Source of the DNA: UBA4644 sp964541085
GTDB lineage: Bacteria; Bacillota; Clostridia; Oscillospirales; Butyricicoccaceae
Direction of reading: 5' to 3'
Length of the DNA stretch: 29,165 bases
Assembly (NCBI GenBank): GCA_964541085.1
Contig: CAZIPA010000024.1
Coordinates: 1 to 29,165, forward strand
Below the pieces are notes generated by a model. The model worked only from the letters and a program-made list of their open reading frames with translations, ran no database searches and was not told where the DNA came from. Position numbers and translations under genes: made by a program. Shown piece after piece: positions 23,792-29,165 of the stretch (its first letter is position 1; every line of letters starts with the position of its first letter).

Positions 23792-24436
23792 TCAGGGAAT
23801 CTGATAGGAGAGCACCATCAGGCTCTCGGAGAAGTGAATATTCTCCACCGGTACCTCGGTCACATCCAGATGGAGATCCACGCTGGTAAAGTTCCAGATG
23901 CCCCGGATGCCGCTGGCAATCAGCCGCTGAGCCGCAGGGCGGGCGTGAACCTTGGGCAGGGTCAGAATGGCGATATCCGGATGGAAATCCTCCATGACCT
24001 GCTCCAGACTGCGGCAGGAGAAAATGGGCACACCGGCGATCTCCTGTCCGATGAGCAGCGGGTTGGAATCAAAGGCCGCCACCAGCCGCACACCGTATTT
24101 ATTAAAGTTAAAGTTGCTCATCAGCGCCTTGCCCAGATTGCCCGCGCCCACGATGATGGCCCGCCGCTCCCGGTCGATGTGCATAATGCCCGCGATGGCT
24201 GACCGCAGCTCACCCACATTGTAGCCATAGCCCTGCTGGCCAAAGCCGCCGAAGCAGTTGAAATCCTGCCGCACCTGCGACGCCGTCAGACCCATCCGCT
24301 CGGCCAGCGTTCCGGAAGAAATGCGGGTAATCCCGGCATCCTTCAGCTCACACAGATGGCGATAATAGCGGGGCATCCGATGGATCACCGCCGATGAGAT
24401 TCTCTTTCCGTTTTCCACTACGCCGTCTTTCAGCAT
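23792..24436 (-). CDS. rex: Redox-sensing transcriptional repressor Rex
   Basis: A protein of 214 residues. Residues about 10-75 form the winged helix (AVIHRMPRYYRHLCEL, ISSGTLAERMGLTASQVRQDFNCFGGFGQQGYGYNV). The Rossmann domain follows with AIIVGAGNLGKALMSNF, the NAD(H)-binding glycine motif, then LVAAFDSNP. Rex binds DNA when NADH/NAD+ is low and releases it when NADH rises, controlling fermentation genes. The ATG at 24436 (MLKDGVVENGKRIS) has GGGAGGAACGG upstream; the frame extends to 24505 but crosses the promoter. Monocistronic, between its own promoter and terminator. Confidence 0.96.
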   Translation of the reverse strand: MLKDGVVENGKRISSAVIHRMPRYYRHLCELKDAGITRISSGTLAERMGLTASQVRQDFNCFGGFGQQGYGYNVGELRSAIAGIMHIDRERRAIIVGAGNLGKALMSNFNFNKYGVRLVAAFDSNPLLIGQEIAGVPIFSCRSLEQVMEDFHPDIAILTLPKVHARPAAQRLIASGIRGIWNFTSVDLHLDVTEVPVENIHFSESLMVLSYQIP

Positions 24437-24464
24437 ACCCGTTCCTCCCTTTCCTGTTTCTTCT

Positions 24465-24493
24465 ATTGTATCGAATTGTTGACCTAATTGCAA
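24465..24493 (-). promoter_or_regulatory. Sigma-A promoter of rex, with possible Rex operator
   Basis: On the reverse strand TTGCAA (24493-24488), 17 bases, TACAAT (24470-24465). The 18 bases 24476-24493 (forward strand TTGTTGACCTAATTGCAA) match one half of the Rex consensus TTGTTAANNNNTTAACAA at six of seven positions and the other half at four of seven. Autoregulation is plausible but the second half-site is weak. Confidence 0.7.
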
Positions 24494-24572
24494 GGTTTTT
24501 ATCACAACTTACGCAAAGTTTCGGCAAAGAATGGCCGTTTCTCCCCGGGATTTCCCCGATTTCTACCGGGAG

Positions 24573-24685
24573 TTATTCACACTTTCCACAGGGTTTTCCA
24601 CACAGAGGCCCCGATTTTCCGCAGTAATCCCGGGAACTTTCCCGGCACGCCTGTCATTTCCCACGGTTTTCCGCCGCTTTCCGCA
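24573..24685 (+). promoter_or_regulatory. Array of DnaA-box-like 9-mers between tsaD and rex
   Basis: Five 9-mers in the same orientation: TTATTCACA (24573-24581) and TTTTCCACA (24594-24602) both fit the DnaA box TTWTNCACA exactly. CTTTCCACA (24582-24590) differs at one base, TTTTCCGCA (24615-24623) at one, and CTTTCCGCA (24677-24685) at two. The first two are directly adjacent and the third is three bases on. The 290-base gap holds no gene. A GC-rich hairpin, CCGGGA/TCCCGG (24630-24645), sits inside the array. Confidence 0.55.
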
Positions 24686-24728
24686 GGGCAGATGTGGATT
24701 TTCGCCGCCGGTTTCTTCCAGTCGCCCT

Positions 24729-25766
24729 TTACAATGCGTTGTCACGGCGGCACACATCCTCCGAGGCGGGCATGGTGGCAAAGCAGTTCTGATCCCACCG
24801 GCCCACATTTCCCGCCTCCAGCTCAAAGAAAGCCTGACAGGCGATCATGCTGCCGTTGTCGCCGCACAGGGACAGGGGCGGAAGATAGAGTTCCAGCCCG
24901 GCCCGGCTGCATTCCCGCTCCAGCAGACCCCGCAGGGTACTGTTGGCCGCCACGCCGCCCGCAGCCGCCACCCGCTTTCTTCCCCGCTGCCTTGCCGCCG
25001 CGATCACCCGGGGAACGATGGTTTCCGCCACCGTGCGGGATACCGCCGCCGCCAGATCGGGGCCGGAGATTTCCTCCCCCTTCTGGGAAGCGTTATGGGC
25101 CAGATTCACCGCCGCCGTTTTCAGTCCGCTGAAGGAAAAGTCCAGCGAATCCCGGATGCCCGCATGGGGCAGGGCATAGCGGTTTGCGTCTCCCTCTTTG
25201 GACAGACGGTCCATGGCTGCGCCGCCGGGATAGGGCAGACCCAGCACCCGGGCGATTTTATCAAAGGCCTCTCCCGCCGCATCGTCCCGGGTGGTGCCCA
25301 GCACCTCCATATGGGTGTAATCGGAAATGTCCAGAATCACCGTGTGTCCGCCGGAGGCCACCAGTGCCGTCATGGGCGGCTCCAGCCGGGGAAAGGCCAC
25401 ATAGTTTGCCGCCACATGGCCCCGGATATGATGCACCGGCACAAAGGGCATCTGCAGGGCCATAGCCGCAGCCTTGGCAAAATTGGCTCCCACCAGCAGC
25501 GCACCGATAAGGCCCGGGGCACAGGTTGCCGCCACCGCATCCAGCTGTTCCCGCCGGACACCTGCCTGCCGCAGGGCCTGCTCCGCCACCAGCGACACCT
25601 TTTCAATATGCTTGCGGGAAGCGATCTCCGGCACAACACCGCCGTACAGGGCGTGCATATCCGCCTGAGAATAGACCACATCCGCCAGTATTTCTCTCCC
25701 GTCCCGGCTGACGGCACAGGCCGTCTCGTCACAGGAGCTTTCGATCGCAAGAATCAGCTTGCTCAT
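24729..25766 (-). CDS. tsaD: tRNA N6-threonylcarbamoyladenosine transferase subunit TsaD
   Basis: ASKHA-fold enzyme of 345 residues that, with TsaB and TsaE, transfers the threonylcarbamoyl group to A37 of ANN-decoding tRNAs. It starts ILAIESSCDETACAV. The iron ligands are in VPVHHIRGHVAANY. ALVASGGHT is the nucleotide-binding loop. GEAFDKIARVLGLPYPGG and DFSFSGLKTA follow, and AAGGVAANS and LCGDNGSMIA complete the active site near the C-terminus. All expected motifs are present. It overlaps rimI by four bases (ATGA), with GGGAGG upstream, in the operon polA-rimI-tsaD. No clear terminator follows. Confidence 0.97.
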   Translation of the reverse strand: MSKLILAIESSCDETACAVSRDGREILADVVYSQADMHALYGGVVPEIASRKHIEKVSLVAEQALRQAGVRREQLDAVAATCAPGLIGALLVGANFAKAAAMALQMPFVPVHHIRGHVAANYVAFPRLEPPMTALVASGGHTVILDISDYTHMEVLGTTRDDAAGEAFDKIARVLGLPYPGGAAMDRLSKEGDANRYALPHAGIRDSLDFSFSGLKTAAVNLAHNASQKGEEISGPDLAAAVSRTVAETIVPRVIAAARQRGRKRVAAAGGVAANSTLRGLLERECSRAGLELYLPPLSLCGDNGSMIACQAFFELEAGNVGRWDQNCFATMPASEDVCRRDNAL

Positions 25767-26224
25767 AGGGTTTCCTCCCGCATCATCAGAATCGCGTTTT
25801 CCACCGGTTTTTCATAATAGTTTTTCCGCAGTCCCACCTGACGAAAGCCAAAGCGGGTATAGCAGCCGATGGCGGGCAGATTGCTCTGCCGCACCTCCAG
25901 AAAGATTCGCTCGCACTGCCCCGCTGCCGCATCCCGCAGCAGCCATTCCATCAGCCGGGACGCAATATGCTCCCGCCGGCGGGCAGGATCCACCGCCACA
26001 TTGACGATCTCCCATTCCCCCGCCAGCTGCCGTGTGCCGATATAGCCCAGCACCCGCTCCCCCTCCAGACAGAGATAGTAGCGGGACAGGGGGTTGTCCA
26101 GCTCCTGGGCCAGGCTTTCCCGGCTCCAGGGATCGGAAAAGCACAGCTGCTCCAGCGCCGCCAGCTGGTCGATATGCTCCGCCTTCAGATGGGAAAAGGT
26201 CATCGTCTCATTTTTTGGCATCAT
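25763..26224 (-). CDS. rimI: Ribosomal-protein S18-alanine N-acetyltransferase-like (RimI)
   Basis: GNAT-fold acetyltransferase of 153 residues. CFSDPWSRESLAQEL near the N-terminus and VNVAVDPARRREHIASRLMEWLL, the acetyl-CoA pyrophosphate loop (R/Q-x-x-G/A form here RRREHIA), are typical of RimI. EVRQSNLPAIGCYTRFGFRQVGLRKNYY completes motif B. In Firmicutes rimI commonly neighbours tsaB and tsaD; here tsaB and tsaE are not beside it. The ATG at 26224 has GGGGAGG eight bases upstream and overlaps the end of polA by 17 bases. Later ATGs at 26221 and 26203 lack a site. Confidence 0.92.
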   Translation of the reverse strand: MMPKNETMTFSHLKAEHIDQLAALEQLCFSDPWSRESLAQELDNPLSRYYLCLEGERVLGYIGTRQLAGEWEIVNVAVDPARRREHIASRLMEWLLRDAAAGQCERIFLEVRQSNLPAIGCYTRFGFRQVGLRKNYYEKPVENAILMMREETL

Positions 26225-28892
26225 ACCAGGTTCCTCCCCAGCTCACATCGGCCTTCAGCGGTGTTTTCAGCAGGGCCGCATTTTCCATTTCCTCCCGCAG
26301 CAGGACACAGGCCCGCTCCAGCTCGTCCCGGGGCGCCTCTAAAATCAGCTCGTCATGCACCTGCAAAATCAGCCGGGTCTGCATCCCCTCGGCCTTCAGT
26401 CTGCGGTAAACCCGCACCATGGCCAGCTTGATTACATCCGCCGCCGTGCCCTGAATGGGGGCGTTCATGGCGGCCCGCTGGCCAAAGGCACGCACCTGAA
26501 AGCTGGAGCTCTTCAGCTCCGGCAGCCACCGTCTCCGGCCATAAAGAGTGGTCACATAGCCCTGCTCCTCCGCCTCCCGGCGGGTACGCTCCATATAGTC
26601 CTTCACCCCGTGATAGCGCTCCAGATAGGCATCAATATACTGCTGGGCCTCCTGATTGCTCACATGGATATCATCTGCCAGCGACCAGGCGGAAATGCCG
26701 TAGACAATGCCGAAATTCACCGCCTTGGCTGCCGAGCGCAGCTGGGGTGTCACCCGCTCCGGTGGAATGTGAAACACCTGTGAGGCGGTGACGGTATGAA
26801 AATCCTCTCCGGAGGCAAAGGCCTCCTGCATGGCCCCGTCGTCGGCCATATGGGCCAGAATGCGCAGCTCGATCTGGGAATAGTCCGCATCCACCAGCAC
26901 CCAGCCCGGCCGGGGCACAAAGCATCGCCGCACCTCGCTGCCCTGCTGGCGGCGGATGGGGAGATTCTGCAAATTGGGATCGGCAGAGCTGAGACGGCCC
27001 GTTGCCGTCACTGTCTGATGAAAGGTGGAATGAATGCGGCCGTCCGGCCCGATAAAGCGTCTGAGTCCCTCCACATAGGTGCTCTTCAGCTTGGATGCCT
27101 TGCGCCAGCCCAGCACCGCCTCCACAATGGGATGGGCTTCCCGGAGCTTTTCCAGCGTGTCCGCATCGGTGGCATAGCCGGTGCGGGTCTTTTTCCCCGC
27201 CTTCAGGCCCAGCTCTTCAAAGAGCACCGTGCCCAGCTGTTTGGGCGAGCCGATTTTGAACTCATGTCCGGCCAGACGGTAAATCTCCGCCTCCAGTCCG
27301 GCAATTTCCCCGTCCAGCGTATCGCCAAAGGCCAGCAGCCGGGTTTCATCCACGGCCATGCCAACCTGCTGCATTTCTGCCAGCACCGGGGTCAGGGGCA
27401 GCTCCAGCGTTTCATACAGCTCCCACATTCCCTGTTCCTTCAGCTTGGGCTCCAGCGCCTCCCGCAGACAGGCCACGGCAGCGGCACGGCTGGCGGCACG
27501 GCCATAGCGCAGCGCCCGATCCTCCGGCGCCTTCGGTTCCTCCAGCAGGGAAAGCTGTTCTTCCGCCGGGGCTTCCGCTTCTCCCTGGCAGGGCACAAAG
27601 CCGCATTCTCTCCGGCAAAGCCCGTCCAGAGGATAGTCTCCCGCCGTGGGATCCAGCAGATAGGCCGCCAGCGCCGAATCAAACACCCAGCCCTCCGGCG
27701 CAATGCCCGCCGCCAGCAGACGGCACAGCAGCGGCTTGATGCCGTGTCCCGCCTTGGAAAGCTCCGGCGGCAGCAGCAGCGCCAGCGCCTGCTCTATATT
27801 ATCTTTATATTGTGTACCATCCAGAATCCAGGCGCAGCCCTCCTCCGGCGTGGGAGACTGGTGCAGGGCCAGCAGCTCCGGTTCCTCCGCCCACACACAG
27901 ACGGTGCTGCCGCAGTTTTTCATCGCTTCCGCCGCCGCCAGCACATCCTCCCGGCATTGCAGCTGTGTCAGGGTGCATTGTCCCTCCCACACCGCCGGGG
28001 CTTCTCCGGTCTGCTCCGGGGCGGGCTTCAGTCCCAGCCGGTCAATAAAGCGGGAAAAGCCCAGCCGCACAAACAGGGAATACAGCTCCGGCTGATAATT
28101 TTTGTCCCAGCGGGCGCTTTCCGGATCAAAGCTCATGGGCACATGGGTGTCGATGGTGGCCAGGGCAAAGGACATCCGGGCGCTTTCCTCCCCCTCCGCA
28201 AGCTTTTTCCGCACACCGGGTTTGATCTCCAGCGCAGGCAGATCGTGATAAATATTCTCCAGACTGCCAAAGCGGTGCAGCAGCTCCATGGCAGTTTTTT
28301 CGCCCACACCGGGCACACCGGGAATGTTGTCGGAGGCATCCCCCATCAGCGCCTTCAGATCCACCATCTTTTCCGGCTCGAAGCCATATTCCTCCCGAAA
28401 GCGCTCCGGCGTATAGCGGATGGTCTCCGTCTGCCCCAGACGGGATTTTACATGAAGCACCGTGGTGCCGTCGGAAATCAGCTGAAAGCTGTCCCGATCT
28501 CCCGTGACAATGGCGCAATCGTGTCCGGCTTCGCTGCCCAGACGGCTCATGGTACCCAGCAGATCGTCCGCCTCATAGCCTGCCAGCTCCACCCGGCAGA
28601 TCCCCATGGCGTCCAGAACCTCCTTCAGCAAAGGCATCTGCACCGCCAGCTCCTCCGGCATGGGCTTGCGCTGGGCCTTGTAGCCCGCATAGGCCTTGTG
28701 CCGGAAGGTAGGCTCCCGCCGGTCAAAGGCCACGCAAAGTCCCTCCGGCGCTTCTTCCTCCAGCAGCTTTTGCAGAATCGCCAGAAAGCCGTACACTCCG
28801 TTGGTGGGAGTGCCGTCCGGCGCATTCAGCAGCCGTACCCCGTAAAAGGCCCGGTTAATCAGGCTGTTGCCATCCAGCAGCATGAGTTTCAT
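26208..28892 (-). CDS. polA: DNA polymerase I
   Basis: A protein of 894 residues, a usual length for polA, acting in Okazaki-fragment maturation and repair. Residues 1-290 are the 5'-3' exonuclease: LLDGNSLINRAF, ELAGYEADDLLGT, IVTGDRDSFQL, MGDASDNIPGVPGVGEKTA. The central region (about 310-490) keeps the fold but lacks the DEDD exonuclease carboxylates (VCVWAEEPE where FDTE would be), so proofreading is presumably lost, as in Bacillus. The polymerase domain has motif A DADYSQIELRILAHMADD, motif B RSAAKAVNFGIVYGIS and motif C LQVHDELILEAP. AAGGAGG precedes the ATG. First gene of polA-rimI-tsaD. Confidence 0.98.
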   Translation of the reverse strand: MKLMLLDGNSLINRAFYGVRLLNAPDGTPTNGVYGFLAILQKLLEEEAPEGLCVAFDRREPTFRHKAYAGYKAQRKPMPEELAVQMPLLKEVLDAMGICRVELAGYEADDLLGTMSRLGSEAGHDCAIVTGDRDSFQLISDGTTVLHVKSRLGQTETIRYTPERFREEYGFEPEKMVDLKALMGDASDNIPGVPGVGEKTAMELLHRFGSLENIYHDLPALEIKPGVRKKLAEGEESARMSFALATIDTHVPMSFDPESARWDKNYQPELYSLFVRLGFSRFIDRLGLKPAPEQTGEAPAVWEGQCTLTQLQCREDVLAAAEAMKNCGSTVCVWAEEPELLALHQSPTPEEGCAWILDGTQYKDNIEQALALLLPPELSKAGHGIKPLLCRLLAAGIAPEGWVFDSALAAYLLDPTAGDYPLDGLCRRECGFVPCQGEAEAPAEEQLSLLEEPKAPEDRALRYGRAASRAAAVACLREALEPKLKEQGMWELYETLELPLTPVLAEMQQVGMAVDETRLLAFGDTLDGEIAGLEAEIYRLAGHEFKIGSPKQLGTVLFEELGLKAGKKTRTGYATDADTLEKLREAHPIVEAVLGWRKASKLKSTYVEGLRRFIGPDGRIHSTFHQTVTATGRLSSADPNLQNLPIRRQQGSEVRRCFVPRPGWVLVDADYSQIELRILAHMADDGAMQEAFASGEDFHTVTASQVFHIPPERVTPQLRSAAKAVNFGIVYGISAWSLADDIHVSNQEAQQYIDAYLERYHGVKDYMERTRREAEEQGYVTTLYGRRRWLPELKSSSFQVRAFGQRAAMNAPIQGTAADVIKLAMVRVYRRLKAEGMQTRLILQVHDELILEAPRDELERACVLLREEMENAALLKTPLKADVSWGGTWYDAKK

Positions 28893-28930
28893 GGTGCAGT
28901 CCTCCTTGAAAAAAGCGTTGCTCTGTCCCT

Positions 28931-28959
28931 ATTATAAACGGCTGCCGCCGGTTTTGAAA
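28931..28959 (-). promoter_or_regulatory. Sigma-A promoter of polA-rimI-tsaD
   Basis: On the reverse strand TTTCAA (28959-28954), 17 bases, a perfect TATAAT (28936-28931), about 40 bases before the polA start. Confidence 0.8.
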
Positions 28960-28998
28960 GTCTTTTCCCAAAAAAACCGTAAAAATATAAAAAAGTGC

Positions 28999-29026
28999 TT
29001 GACAAATGAAAAATCTGCGGTATAAT
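28999..29026 (+). promoter_or_regulatory. Sigma-A promoter of tRNA-Gln
   Basis: Perfect TTGACA (28999-29004), 16 bases, perfect TATAAT (29021-29026). It is divergent from the polA promoter. Transcription should start only a few bases before the tRNA. Confidence 0.93.
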
Positions 29027-29039
29027 GATTCTTGCGTTT

Positions 29040-29113
29040 AGCGAGATTGTGTAAGGGTAGCACGACAGACTCTGACTCTGTTTGTGAGGGTTCGAATCCT
29101 TCTCTCGCTGCCA
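29040..29113 (+). tRNA. tRNA-Gln (anticodon CUG)
   Basis: 74 bases with encoded CCA. Acceptor AGCGAGA pairs with TCTCGCT, discriminator G. D-arm GTGT/GCAC. Anticodon stem ACAGA/TCTGT with loop CTCTGAC, giving anticodon CTG, which reads the glutamine codon CAG. T-arm GAGGG/CCTTC with loop TTCGAAT. The whole cloverleaf folds with normal lengths. Confidence 0.95.
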
Positions 29114-29149
29114 TGATGTGTGACCAAAATGGATACACACGCCTGAAAC

Positions 29150-29165
29150 CCCTGAGAAATCAGGG
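29150..29165 (+). terminator. Hairpin at the window end, probable start of a terminator
   Basis: CCCTGA pairs perfectly with TCAGGG around a GAAA loop, about 36 bases after the tRNA. The window ends at the last paired base, so a T tract cannot be seen. Confidence 0.45.

Noticed and set aside
26796..28937. Open frame of 713 codons on the forward strand across polA
   Set aside because: Antisense shadow; polA has all motifs and a clear start on the other strand.

Overview
This window looks like a low-copy chromosomal segment of a Gram-positive anaerobe of the class Clostridia, most likely Oscillospirales. That placement is inference from three things: the GC-rich codon use of the host genes, the protein families present (Rex, NupOPQ-type nucleoside importer with a guanine riboswitch, an orphan CofE-like protein, an SLH-domain protein), and sigma-A promoters with strong AGGAGG-type ribosome binding sites. 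Positions 1 to about 5757 are the late end of an integrated tailed phage with visibly lower GC. From there on the DNA is ordinary host chromosome.

Prophage end (1-5757). A small membrane protein, a holin-like/tail-protein fusion, a minor structural protein, a distal tail protein, a tail endopeptidase/tip protein and an XhlA-like membrane coiled-coil protein run left to right and end at a strong terminator. A SAP-domain gene faces them from the right. The prophage stops inside dinB: only the little-finger half of DNA polymerase IV follows, in frame, with no start of its own. The catalytic half should lie beyond the other prophage end, outside the window.

Host, forward block (5758-14586). After the dinB remnant come trmL (tRNA wobble 2'-O-methylation), a lower-glycolysis operon pgk-tpiA-gpmI-eno with its own promoter and terminator, a TrmN6-like methyltransferase, rsmI (16S rRNA C1402 methylation) and an SseB-family protein. 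A bidirectional terminator separates this block from the reverse-strand genes.

Host, reverse block (14662-28892). Reading right to left: polA-rimI-tsaD form an overlapping operon. They are followed by an intergenic region with an array of DnaA-box-like 9-mers, rex, an exported SLH-domain protein, a 73-residue protein with 14 cysteines, a cluster of six hairpins, the CofE-like gene, xpt, a guanine-class riboswitch, and the bmp-nupO-nupP-nupQ nucleoside importer. xpt (purine salvage) and the importer form one purine acquisition unit in which the riboswitch controls only the importer part. A tRNA-Gln(CUG) gene, divergent from polA, closes the window.

The points most worth a second look are the prophage inside dinB, the hairpin cluster with UNCG-type tetraloops and a 25-bp repeat, the Cys-rich membrane microprotein upstream of it, the DnaA-box-like array between rex and tsaD, and the holin/tail fusion gene.
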